Position numbers and translations under genes: made by a program. Of a DNA stretch of 64,000 nt, positions 16,596 to 24,988 are shown one piece after another. The notes beneath the pieces are model-generated. The model made no database searches. It was not told the DNA's origin and worked only from the letters and a program-made list of their open reading frames with translations. Position 1 is the first letter of the stretch; each line of letters starts with the position of its first letter. Source of the DNA: Chitinophagaceae bacterium (GTDB lineage: Bacteria; Bacteroidota; Bacteroidia; Chitinophagales; Chitinophagaceae); assembly GCA_016721085.1 (NCBI GenBank), contig JADKJI010000032.1:3395-67394 (forward strand), given 5' to 3'.

Positions 16596-18989
16596 TTATT
16601 CCCGCATCATCTCCCTCACCACATCCACCACCTGCTCCGTATTCGGCTTAGAGAAATAATCGCCATCGCTTCCGTAACTAGGACGATGTGCTTGTGCAGT
16701 GATGGTTCTTGGTGATACGTCTAACCAGCGATAACCGCCCTGTTGCTCCATCACCATATTGAACATATAACCCGCTGCGCCGCCTGGAACATCTTCATCT
16801 ACAAATACGATGCGGTTAGTTTTCTTTAGTGATTCAAGAATGATATGATGCTTATCGAATGGTAATAATGTTTGTACATCCACAACTTCGCAATCAATGC
16901 CCTTGTGCTGTAATAAAACTGCTGCTTCCATAACTACTCGAAGGGTGGAACCATAAGATACGATCGTGATATCTTTTCCTTCTCTGATTACTTCCGGCAC
17001 ACCTAACGGTACCTTATACTCTAGTAGATTAGTCGGCAATTTCTCCTTTAAACGATATCCATTCAAACACTCAACAACAATCGCAGGATCATATCCAGCA
17101 AGCAAGGTATTATACATACCTACTGCCTGCACCATATTCCTTGGCACACAGATATGCATGCCACGAAGTGAATTCAGCATGAGTCCCATAGGTGAACCAC
17201 TATGCCAGATACCTTCGAGTCTATGCCCGCGGGTACGTACAATCAATGGGGCACTCTGACGGCCCTTGCTTCTCCAATGAAGTGTTGCTACATCATCAGT
17301 GAGAGGCTGTAAGCCGTATACGAGATAGTCGAGGTACTGTATTTCTGCAATGGGACGAAGACCTCTCATAGCAAGTCCTACACCTTGTCCCATAATTGTA
17401 AGTTCACGGATACCACAATCAAAAATCCGGTTCTCACCGTGCTTCTGTTGTAATCCTGCGAAGCCCTGGTTCACGTCACCGATCTTACCAACATCTTCTC
17501 CAAAGGCAACGATTTTTGGATTTGAAGCGAACAAGGCATCAAAATACTTATTGAGTATTTCGTAGCCATTGATCATTGGGGCATCGGCATCTGTATGTAA
17601 TTCGGTGCCCTTCTCTAACAAAGGACTATTTGGAGCTGTTGAATAAAGATGGGTGTTGTAATACCCATATCCTTGTTCAAGTAATAACTTATAATAAGAA
17701 TTGATTGGTCCTTCGAGGGAATGTGCTTCTGCCACTGCAGCGGCAGTATGTAATGCTACCAATACATCTTTGCGGATAGGTTCCCTGTTTGCCAGCAAAT
17801 GATTCTTGATAGAAGTGATCTCACCATTTTCATCAGCCCCTTTATTGATCAGTTCTTCCAGCAATTGCTGTGTAATGATAACCTGCTCTTTTATGGGAGC
17901 GAAGAATTTATCCCAGGCTGCATATTTGCTTTTACGAACCAATTCTTTAGAAGTCACTTCCAGATCACTTAATTCATCTTCACTGGCAAGTTCGTTTTCA
18001 AGAATCCATTCACGCATTTTCTTATTGCCATCCCAATCTCTTTCCCAAGCCAATCTTTCAGGAGTTTTATATCGTTCATGGCTACCCGAAGTAGAATGAC
18101 CTTGCGGTTGTGTCACTTCTTCTACATGGAAGAGGGCTGGCACATGGGTATCGCGTATTTTCTGGATAGCTGCTTCAAACACCTGGCACATGCCGGCATA
18201 ATCCCATGCTTTCACTTTATAGATATCGATACCATTGGTGCCTTCTTTCTTTTGCATGCCTTTCAGCGCTTCGGAAATGGAACCTTTGGTAGTCTGGAAT
18301 TTTTTAGGAACGGATATACCATAGCCATCATCCCACACAAAAAAGGCAACTGGCACTTGCATAACACCGGCGGCATTTACGGTTTCCCAGAAATGTCCTT
18401 CAGATGTAGAGGCATCACCGATTGTACAAAAACAAACTTCATTACCATTAGTGCTTAATGAAGTGAAGGGTTGTAATAATTTTTCTTCTCTGAAAAGCTT
18501 GGAGGCTAGTGCTAATCCAATGGAACGAGGCATCTGAGCGGCAGTTGGAGCCATACCAGATGTTATATTTTTCCGGTTGGCGAGGTCGAGCCATTCGCCA
18601 TTTTCACCCACCAATGGGGAAGCGAAATGCGAGTTCATTTGTCTGCCAGCGCTATGTGGGTCGTTGGCAGGGTCGGGATCGGCATATAATTGGGAGAAGA
18701 ATTCTTCAACAGTAGCAACGCCGGTGGCAAAGGCGAAAGTTTGGTCGCGGTAGTACCCCGACAGGAAATCACCCGGCTTAAAGAATTTAGCAGCAGCCAC
18801 TTGTGCTACTTCTTTGCCGTCGCCGAAAATGCCGAATTTGGCTTTACCTGTGAGTACTTCCTTCCGACCTAACAGGCTCACTTCCCGGCTCTCACAAGCG
18901 AGCCGATAGTCGTTCAGCACTTCATCCCTGAATCGGTCGAAGGAGAGTTTCTCGCTGTCCAGCAGTTCATTGGTAGAGGAGAGTTCCAT
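16596..18989 (-). CDS. 2-oxo acid dehydrogenase E1, fused alpha and beta subunits
   Basis: 797 residues. Residues about 20-380 are the E1 alpha half: thiamine-diphosphate binding region CTIGDASTSEGHFWETVN and FFVWDDGYGISVPKKFQ, with the phosphate-loop-like GHSTSGSHERYKTPE. Residues about 470-797 are the beta half (transketolase pyrimidine domain): VAFGEDVGKIGDVNQGFAGLQ, ELTIMGQGVGLAMRGLRPIAEIQYLDY and the C-terminal FVDEDVPGGAAGYMF. It decarboxylates a branched-chain 2-oxo acid or pyruvate and passes the acyl group to a lipoylated E2; an E2 gene is at 54356. Fusion of both subunits is common in Bacteroidota. A -7 box sits 4 nt before the ATG. Confidence 0.9.
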   Translation of the reverse strand: MELSSTNELLDSEKLSFDRFRDEVLNDYRLACESREVSLLGRKEVLTGKAKFGIFGDGKEVAQVAAAKFFKPGDFLSGYYRDQTFAFATGVATVEEFFSQLYADPDPANDPHSAGRQMNSHFASPLVGENGEWLDLANRKNITSGMAPTAAQMPRSIGLALASKLFREEKLLQPFTSLSTNGNEVCFCTIGDASTSEGHFWETVNAAGVMQVPVAFFVWDDGYGISVPKKFQTTKGSISEALKGMQKKEGTNGIDIYKVKAWDYAGMCQVFEAAIQKIRDTHVPALFHVEEVTQPQGHSTSGSHERYKTPERLAWERDWDGNKKMREWILENELASEDELSDLEVTSKELVRKSKYAAWDKFFAPIKEQVIITQQLLEELINKGADENGEITSIKNHLLANREPIRKDVLVALHTAAAVAEAHSLEGPINSYYKLLLEQGYGYYNTHLYSTAPNSPLLEKGTELHTDADAPMINGYEILNKYFDALFASNPKIVAFGEDVGKIGDVNQGFAGLQQKHGENRIFDCGIRELTIMGQGVGLAMRGLRPIAEIQYLDYLVYGLQPLTDDVATLHWRSKGRQSAPLIVRTRGHRLEGIWHSGSPMGLMLNSLRGMHICVPRNMVQAVGMYNTLLAGYDPAIVVECLNGYRLKEKLPTNLLEYKVPLGVPEVIREGKDITIVSYGSTLRVVMEAAVLLQHKGIDCEVVDVQTLLPFDKHHIILESLKKTNRIVFVDEDVPGGAAGYMFNMVMEQQGGYRWLDVSPRTITAQAHRPSYGSDGDYFSKPNTEQVVDVVREMMRE

Positions 18990-18993
18990 GCAG

Positions 18994-19001
18994 CAAAAAT
19001 A
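18994..19001 (-). promoter_or_regulatory. -7 promoter box 4 nt before the E1 start codon
   Basis: On the minus strand TATTTTTG, an exact TAnnTTTG match, then ctgc and ATG at 18989. Suggests a leaderless transcript. Confidence 0.55.
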
Positions 19002-19070
19002 GGGATACTAACATCCATTTGCTGTGTTTTGCGGAGGTTGTTAAAAAAATGTCATTAGCGAGAAAATATG

Positions 19071-19102
19071 TTGGTTTTTACCCCGTTAAAAATGTACTTT
19101 TG
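19071..19102 (+). promoter_or_regulatory. Promoter of the DUF1573 gene pair
   Basis: TTGG at 19071-19074, 20 bp spacer, TACTTTTG at 19095-19102. It places the transcription start near 19108, just before the ATG at 19125, and rules out the upstream in-frame start at 19019. Confidence 0.75.
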
Positions 19103-19124
19103 AAAGGCTCAAAGTCTACCAACT

Positions 19125-19555
19125 ATGAAAAAGTATTATGCTTCCTCCTTCTGGCAACCACTTTGGTGGCCAAAGCTCAAAATACTGAGAAAGAGACCCT
19201 TCAGTTGAAACAAGCCGGGTTTGACTTTGGCAAGATTCAACAAGGACGTCCTGTTACCCATGTTTTTGAGGTTACGAATACGGGCAAAGAGCCTATGCGA
19301 CTGGAAAATGTACAGGCCAGCTGTGGTTGTACAACACCAGAATGGAGTCCGGAACCTATCAAGCCAGGCGGTACTGCCACCATTAAAGTAGGATACAATT
19401 CAGCCTCAGAAGGTCCTTTTAATAAGTCAATTACGATTTTTTATAATGGCAACCAGACCAGGGTTATCAGCGTTTCTGGAAATGTTTACAAAGCGGCTGC
19501 CACTTCGGCGCCAGCAAATTCGTCTATAGCATTATTAAAACAAATTACTCAATAA
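19125..19555 (+). CDS. DUF1573 secreted protein, signal peptide frameshifted
   Basis: The body (EKETLQLKQAGFDFGKIQQG, HVFEVTNTGKEPM, ASCGCTTPEWSPEPIKPG, GNQTRVISVSGNVY) is a DUF1573 Ig-like fold domain, with the family's SCGCTTP signature. Directly upstream the sequence reads KVLCFLLLATTLVAKAQ, a signal peptide, but in frame with the body it has no start. The ATG at 19125 begins MKK in another frame; adding one A to the A5 run at 19128-19132 would give MKKVLCFLLLATTLVAKAQ fused to the body. The promoter at 19071-19102 supports 19125. Coordinates given assume that correction. It is the first of two paralogous genes, 18 bp apart, likely one operon. Function of DUF1573 unknown. Confidence 0.75.
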
Positions 19556-19573
19556 CTATTTAAAAGAATACTC

Positions 19574-19993
19574 ATGAAAAAAATGATCCTGTTTTTTACT
19601 GTGGCCTTATTCGGGATGGCTTCATTTGCTCAAAATTCAGCACCTGTAGCTAAAGTGGAATTGGTTAAATTCAAAGAAACGACTTACAATTTCGGAAAGA
19701 TCAAACAAGGTGTACCTGTTACGCATGATTTCGCCTTTTCGAATGTGTCTGAAAAAGCTGTAGTGGTTGAAACTGCTACTCCTTCCTGTGGTTGTACAAC
19801 GCCAGTTTGGCCTCAGGCACCTGTTGCCAAAGGAAAGGCTGACAAAATCACTGCCGGCTTTAATGCAGCAGCTCCTGGTCCTTTCACAAAAACAATCTCT
19901 GTGAAATTGCTTGGACAGAATGAACCTGTGGTAATCACTATCACTGGTGAGGTACTTAGCGCAGATGATTATGCGAAGTTGAAGAAAGACTAA
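19574..19993 (+). CDS. DUF1573 secreted protein
   Basis: 139 residues: signal peptide MKKMILFFTVALFGMASFAQ, then an Ig-like domain with TTYNFGKIKQGVPVTHDFAF, TPSCGCTTPVWPQAPVAKG and PVVITITGEVL. It is a close paralogue of the gene just upstream (same FGKI-QG-PVTH and SCGCTTP motifs), so the pair arose by duplication. Probably periplasmic or surface. Followed by a hairpin terminator at 20011. Confidence 0.88.
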   Translation: MKKMILFFTVALFGMASFAQNSAPVAKVELVKFKETTYNFGKIKQGVPVTHDFAFSNVSEKAVVVETATPSCGCTTPVWPQAPVAKGKADKITAGFNAAAPGPFTKTISVKLLGQNEPVVITITGEVLSADDYAKLKKD

Positions 19994-20010
19994 GGCGTTT
20001 AATATTTTTG

Positions 20011-20043
20011 GAGCCCCTGCCAGGTTGGTGGGGGTTTTTTTTT
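20011..20043 (+). terminator. Terminator of the DUF1573 pair
   Basis: CCCC-TG-CCA, loop GGT, TGG-T-GGGG followed by nine T. The stem is imperfect but the T-run is long. Confidence 0.6.
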
Positions 20044-20230
20044 AATGAGGAATTTGAAAATTTGAAAGATTTGGAAATTGAAAATGAAATGAACATGAAA
20101 GGAAATTTTGAAGCGCCAATACATTTACCGCAGAGATCGGAGGCGCAGTTGCATTCCTCCGTTTCTCTGCTCATTTCAAAATATTTTCAAATTTTCTGAC
20201 GCGTCGGGACCCAAATTTTCAAATTAACAT
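20044..20230. repeat. Repeat mosaic between DUF1573 and ftsZ
   Basis: GAAAATTTGAAAG strings, a degenerate GC-rich palindromic repeat (20127-20172), AATTTTCAAATT, and a half-degenerate short palindrome (ctgacgcgtcgggac, 20196-20210). No gene seen. Confidence 0.6.
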
Positions 20231-20260
20231 AAAAAAACCCTCCTGGAGAACCAAGAGGGT
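20231..20260 (-). terminator. Terminator of the dcw operon, after ftsZ
   Basis: On the minus strand ACCCTCTTGG, loop TTCT, CCAGGAGGGT, then seven T. Lies about 60 bp past the ftsZ stop. Confidence 0.85.
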
Positions 20261-20322
20261 AACAACTAAAAACAACAATCGTTGCATCAATAAATTCAGC
20301 TTCGATTGATTAGGTACAAAGG

Positions 20323-22272
20323 TTAATCAGGCTTCTTTCCATCAAGGAATGTATTGATGGTAGAGATGCGCGTTGTATCGTCATCTTCTTTTTTTACTTC
20401 ATAACTGCTGTAGAAATTCTCTACGTTGGAGATAGTGTTGTAGAGCTCTAAATTGCGGCGGATGTAAGCCGGCACAGTCTCAAACTCGTTGTTAGGGTCG
20501 GTGGCATTAACATTGAATGACAGATTACGTAGTTTCTGTATTCGTTCTGCCGCCCGACGTTTTTGATCTTCAACTTCGTCCCGCAAAGCAGGCTCCTCAG
20601 AGGAAGGTATTGCCGTAACAGGTTGTGGAGTTTGATGGGCCAAGGGCTCATCCGCCGCTGGAAAGTCATCTTTGATTACCAACTGCAGATCGCCGAAGGA
20701 AGGTTCTTCTTCCCTGACAGTTTTAGCAGTAGTACCTGAGATTGGTTCTTTCACAGGTGTTTGTTCGGGGTTGGATTCTTTCGTGCTCGATTCAGCATAG
20801 ATATTAGAAGGCTTGGCCAAGTATCCTCCCGACGCTGCAGACGCAGGAGAATTATTTTGCTTTTCAGACTTCGCGTTGTTTGTTTCAGAAGGGGTTGCGG
20901 ATAGTTCGCCAGATACAGATGGCAGCGAAAGTACCCATTCCACTTTTTCTTCTGATTCCTTTTTCTCCACTTGCTTATCAACAGTAATTTCCCTAGCAAT
21001 GCTTTCAGTAAAAAACACATTGCTCACAGTAGATTCTGCAGCTTTTGTCTCTACTAATTTCGGTTGCATCGCTTCACTCAATGCAGGTTCTGCTTCATTG
21101 ATCATTGTGAAAGCTGGTGCTTCTGTTATTTCTGCAATAGCTTCTTCTTCTTTGAATTCAACAACAACAGGTTTTGTTACTTCTTCAACAACAGTCAAAG
21201 GTTTTACAACAACAGGTTGCTCTTTTTTCATCTCCAATGTCATCACAATCTTCTCTTCCTTGATAGCCGGAGCTACTTTCTTCTCTTCCGCTTTCTCGAA
21301 TGGATCTTTGTATTCAAATCCAGTGGCTATTAAAGTGATTCCGATCTTATCACCTAATGATGCATCATATCCTAAACCAAGAATAACATCGGTTCCTTCA
21401 CCTGCGCGACTCAAGAGATAGTTCTGTATGATCTCCACTTCATCCATAGTGAATTCATGATCGCCTTCTGCAGAATTGATATTGATAAGGATCCATTTGG
21501 CTCCACGGATATCATTATCATTCAGCAATGGAGAATTCATGGCTTCTTCAATAGCTTGTTGTGCACGGTTCTCACCATTGGCAGCAGCACTACCCAATAT
21601 GGCAACACCACCATTACGCATCACAGTGCATACATCGGCAAAGTCGACATTGATCTGACCAGTGCTGTTGATTACATCTGTGATACATTTTGCAGCAGTA
21701 GCCAAAACATTATCAGCTCTTGAAAACGCTTCTTTCATTTTCAGGTTACCAAACTGATGACGCAATTTATCATTGCTGATCACCAGCAGGGTATCTACAT
21801 ATCCTTTAAGTGTTCGGATACCTTCTTCAGCTTGTAACTGACGCTTCTTTCCTTCGTAAGAAAAAGGCGTAGTCACGATTCCTACAGTCAGGATACCAAG
21901 ATCCTTACAAATCTTCGAAATGATTGGAGCACCACCAGTACCCGTACCACCACCCATACCGGCAGTGATGAAGGCCATCTTGGTATTCACTTCGAGGATA
22001 CGGCGGATCTCTTCCAGACTTTCTTCAGTAGCCTGGCGACCAATTTCAGGATTGGCACCTGCTCCGAGTCCCTGTGTTAAATGGGGACCGAGCTGTATCT
22101 TATTGGGTACACGACTTTGGGCGATCGCCTGTGCATCGGTATTACAGATTATGAAATTCACTCCTTCAATGTTCTGGCTGAACATGTAGTTAACAGCATT
22201 GCTGCCACCACCGCCAACACCTATCACTTTAATGATGGAGGACTTCTCTTTGGGCAAATCAAAATGGATCAT
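20323..22272 (-). CDS. ftsZ: Cell division protein FtsZ with long C-terminal extension
   Basis: Tubulin-like GTPase that polymerises into the Z ring. The GTPase domain (about 1-320) has GVGGGGSNAVNYM, the signature GGGTGTGGAPIIS near residue 106 and T7-loop residues NVDFADV. Total length of 649 is far above the usual 380-400 of model bacteria: residues about 330-590 are a long linker rich in Glu, Val, Pro and Ser, usual in Bacteroidota but long even there. Near the C terminus VPAYIRRNLEL resembles the conserved peptide that binds FtsA, followed by some 45 further residues ending TFLDGKKPD. Last gene of the dcw operon, followed by a terminator. Confidence 0.97.
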   Translation of the reverse strand: MIHFDLPKEKSSIIKVIGVGGGGSNAVNYMFSQNIEGVNFIICNTDAQAIAQSRVPNKIQLGPHLTQGLGAGANPEIGRQATEESLEEIRRILEVNTKMAFITAGMGGGTGTGGAPIISKICKDLGILTVGIVTTPFSYEGKKRQLQAEEGIRTLKGYVDTLLVISNDKLRHQFGNLKMKEAFSRADNVLATAAKCITDVINSTGQINVDFADVCTVMRNGGVAILGSAAANGENRAQQAIEEAMNSPLLNDNDIRGAKWILININSAEGDHEFTMDEVEIIQNYLLSRAGEGTDVILGLGYDASLGDKIGITLIATGFEYKDPFEKAEEKKVAPAIKEEKIVMTLEMKKEQPVVVKPLTVVEEVTKPVVVEFKEEEAIAEITEAPAFTMINEAEPALSEAMQPKLVETKAAESTVSNVFFTESIAREITVDKQVEKKESEEKVEWVLSLPSVSGELSATPSETNNAKSEKQNNSPASAASGGYLAKPSNIYAESSTKESNPEQTPVKEPISGTTAKTVREEEPSFGDLQLVIKDDFPAADEPLAHQTPQPVTAIPSSEEPALRDEVEDQKRRAAERIQKLRNLSFNVNATDPNNEFETVPAYIRRNLELYNTISNVENFYSSYEVKKEDDDTTRISTINTFLDGKKPD

Positions 22273-22357
22273 AGTATTCAGTTTACATTACCGGTTATGT
22301 TCCAGAACCGGTATTTATTAAGAATAACAGGTTAGTAAAAACATTTTACAGCACAGC

Positions 22358-23731
22358 TTACAGCGCGTGGTCTTCTTCTTCTTTGAAAAGATCAATCAAA
22401 CTTGTCTTGAATTTTCCCCAGAAGTCTTTCATGCCTTTACGCTGATGCATCTTATCGGCACTGATACTGGTTTCTTCCACTTTGATATCGTTTTCAGCTG
22501 CCTGCTTCAGGCTTTCAGGTACCACTACTTTCTTGTACTCTTTTTCGAACTGCTTGCGGTTGTGCTCAAAATCATCATATCCTTTCAATATCAGACCGAG
22601 ACAGGTTGAATACATTGGTTTTGCCAATTCATCAATATGTCCTGCTGCCAGATGCTCTGTTGGATATCCGATACGGGCATTCAATCCGGTAACATATTCT
22701 GTCAATTGTATCAGGTGTTTCAATTGAGAACCACCACCGGTTAATACCACACCGCCATTGAGCATCTTGTTATCGAGACCTACTTGCTTAAGGTGATAGG
22801 TAACGAAGTCCATGATTTCGCTCATACGTGCCTGTATGATATTAGCGAGATTCTTCACGCTGATTTCCTTGGCTGGCATTCCACGCAAACCAGGGATAGT
22901 GATGAAGGCATTTGCTTTCGCTTCGTTAGCGAGGGCGCTACCGAATTGCACTTTCATCTGTTCTGCCTGTGTTTTCAATACACCCAGACCGGTTTTGATA
23001 TCGTTTGTGATATTCTCACCACCGAAAGGTATAACCGCTGTATGTTTCAGGATACCTTCATAGAAAACGGCCAGGTCGGTAGTACCACCACCTATATCTA
23101 CGATAGCAACACCTGCTTCCAGGTCTTCTTGTCCCATAACCGCTGCTGCTGAAGCCAGTGGCTGCAACACTAGGTCCTTGGTACGGAGACCACTTTTCTC
23201 AACTGCACGGTTGATATTGCGGATAGCATTCTTATCACCTGTAATGATATGGAAGTTCGCTCCGATCTTAACACCACCGTATCCAATAGGATTAGGGATG
23301 TTTTGGAAATTATCTACGGTAAATTCCTGACGAATCACATCAATGATCTGATCACCTGCAGGTATATATGTTTTGTACTGGTCACTAACCAATTGGTCAA
23401 TTTCCCTTTGTGTAATTTCTTCGTTAGTGTCGTGACGAACAATATCGCCACGTGTTTGAAGGCTCTTGATATGGTGCCCGGCAATACCTACATATACTTC
23501 TCCAATCTCCAGATCAGGATTAGAAGCATAGCAGTTTTCGAGCGCCATCTGAATGGCCTTGATGGTTTCATCGATATTCAACACTTGTCCGTGTTTAACA
23601 CCATTGCTGTTAGCACGTCCAAAACCGATGATTTCGAGTTTGCCGAATTCATTCTTTCTACCTGCGATGGCTGCAATCTTGGTAGTACCGATGTCGAGTC
23701 CTACGATAATGGGTTGTTGTTCGTTGTTCAT
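22358..23731 (-). CDS. ftsA: Cell division protein FtsA
   Basis: 457 residues of the actin-like ATPase that anchors FtsZ to the membrane. Visible are phosphate-1 IVGLDIGTTKIAAIAG, the SHS2 1C-domain region, phosphate-2 GVAIVDIGGGTTDLAVF near residue 205, and the adenosine motif GGVVLTGGGSQLKHL near 335. The C-terminal amphipathic helix (FWGKFKTSLIDLFKEEED) is present. It lies 85 bp upstream of ftsZ, as usual. Confidence 0.97.
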   Translation of the reverse strand: MNNEQQPIIVGLDIGTTKIAAIAGRKNEFGKLEIIGFGRANSNGVKHGQVLNIDETIKAIQMALENCYASNPDLEIGEVYVGIAGHHIKSLQTRGDIVRHDTNEEITQREIDQLVSDQYKTYIPAGDQIIDVIRQEFTVDNFQNIPNPIGYGGVKIGANFHIITGDKNAIRNINRAVEKSGLRTKDLVLQPLASAAAVMGQEDLEAGVAIVDIGGGTTDLAVFYEGILKHTAVIPFGGENITNDIKTGLGVLKTQAEQMKVQFGSALANEAKANAFITIPGLRGMPAKEISVKNLANIIQARMSEIMDFVTYHLKQVGLDNKMLNGGVVLTGGGSQLKHLIQLTEYVTGLNARIGYPTEHLAAGHIDELAKPMYSTCLGLILKGYDDFEHNRKQFEKEYKKVVVPESLKQAAENDIKVEETSISADKMHQRKGMKDFWGKFKTSLIDLFKEEEDHAL

Positions 23732-23741
23732 ACGTATCCGT

Positions 23742-23822
23742 TTTTAGTTGTTGTTTCGTTGTTGTTGTTATGTTGTTGTATAAGGTTTATTTTCAAATTC
23801 TCAAATCATCAAATTTTCAAAT
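23742..23822. repeat. Low-complexity string inside the dcw operon
   Basis: GTTGTTGTTTCGTTGTTG then AAATTCTCAAATCATC and AAATTTTCAAATTATT between ftsQ and ftsA. The latter is the same string family found in many other gaps. Confidence 0.5.
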
Positions 23823-23824
23823 TA

Positions 23825-24910
23825 TTACGTCTTCCTGGGTTTTACAGTGGGTTTCCTGCTGGTTTCATAGGGGGAGCGGCTTTTCATCGTTGGATTTTCC
23901 TTGTTCTCATTTTTTTTCTCTTCAGGCACGGCTGAGGGTATAGTGGGTTTTTCTATCTCGGTTGAATCGAAGGTGAGGGCCGTATTCTGCTCGTTCGAAC
24001 GCAGATGAGCACCCTTTTTGTAAACAGTAATCGAATCCATCTTCAATAATCTCTCCTGCTCTGTTTGTGCCTGTAATATCAGTTCCATTACTTTTTTAAT
24101 AGCCTGAAGAGAATCTGCTTTACTCAATGGTTCTGCATGTTTCACTCCCACTACCTGATTATTATACTGCACTTTCACCCTTTCGTAATAGTCCAATCCT
24201 GTTTGACTAAGCACTTTTGTATAGAAAAGTTTCAGTCGACGGAATTTCTTTTCGTAATCAGTTGCATCACCCCATTCAATCACTTGTTTTCCGATAGTTG
24301 GGATAATTTCCATTTCCCTGTTCTCCCGAATATCCACTTGTGCAACTAAGGCCATCGAGAAAGAATCACGAAGAATATACCCACTCATCGCACTAATCTG
24401 ACGCATCAGTAAGCTGTCTGCTCTATTCAACTTTACTCCTTCAGAAGGAAATCCGGTGAATACTGGAAGTCTTGCCGATAACTTATCTGATAGTGGCAAG
24501 CGAACTGCCGCGCTATCAATATAAAAGCTATTACCCCCAACAGTGAAAACGCGAGCAATAGGTTGTCTTTCTTTCACCCTTACTTGTAAAACCTGGTCAT
24601 TATCAAAGAACAATTCAGCAGAACTGATCCATACATTATTTTTCAGGCCAGCTTCCATTTTCCGAAGGTCGAATTGCTGAATCTCACGACCCTTGATAGA
24701 AAACTTTCCGTTATTGGTAAGCAGTGCTTCTACATCCTTCTGGTCAATAAAAAATTCATCAGAGGGACCGCTTATCTCAATATCATAACCTGCACAATCT
24801 TTTTGCTGTCTTGATTTTACAGCGGCTATCAGCAATACCAGGATACCTGCTGCCGCGAGGCACCAGAAACTGATAAACAGTATTTTCCTGATATGTTTTT
24901 TTATGCTCAT
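23825..24910 (-). CDS. ftsQ: Cell division protein FtsQ/DivIB
   Basis: 361 residues from the ATG at 24910 (MSIKKHIRKILFISFWCLAA); an in-frame ATG 36 bp upstream would add a run MPGRRVSILKIK lacking family character. A short basic cytoplasmic tail, one membrane helix (ILFISFWCLAAAGILVLLIAAV) and a periplasmic part follow, with a POTRA-like region (FFIDQKDVEALLTNNGKFSIKGREI) and the FtsQ beta domain (VRVKERQPIARVF, then DSAAVRLPLSDK). The C-terminal 60 residues are charged and low-complexity. Position between murC and ftsA confirms identity. Scaffold of the divisome. Confidence 0.9.
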   Translation of the reverse strand: MSIKKHIRKILFISFWCLAAAGILVLLIAAVKSRQQKDCAGYDIEISGPSDEFFIDQKDVEALLTNNGKFSIKGREIQQFDLRKMEAGLKNNVWISSAELFFDNDQVLQVRVKERQPIARVFTVGGNSFYIDSAAVRLPLSDKLSARLPVFTGFPSEGVKLNRADSLLMRQISAMSGYILRDSFSMALVAQVDIRENREMEIIPTIGKQVIEWGDATDYEKKFRRLKLFYTKVLSQTGLDYYERVKVQYNNQVVGVKHAEPLSKADSLQAIKKVMELILQAQTEQERLLKMDSITVYKKGAHLRSNEQNTALTFDSTEIEKPTIPSAVPEEKKNENKENPTMKSRSPYETSRKPTVKPRKT

Positions 24911-24988
24911 TTTTATTTTCAGGATACTCACCCGACGGCCCGGCACGACCGTCAGATGGGTACACTATACGGGTTCTTTACCCGATTA

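Noticed and set aside
19019..19124. N-terminal extension of the first DUF1573 gene starting at 19019
   Set aside because: It lies upstream of and across a good promoter (19071-19102), and encodes no signal peptide at its own start.
20813..21421. A 202-codon plus-strand open frame opposite ftsZ
   Set aside because: Antisense to the low-complexity FtsZ linker; serine-rich translation with no domain. Same cause as above.
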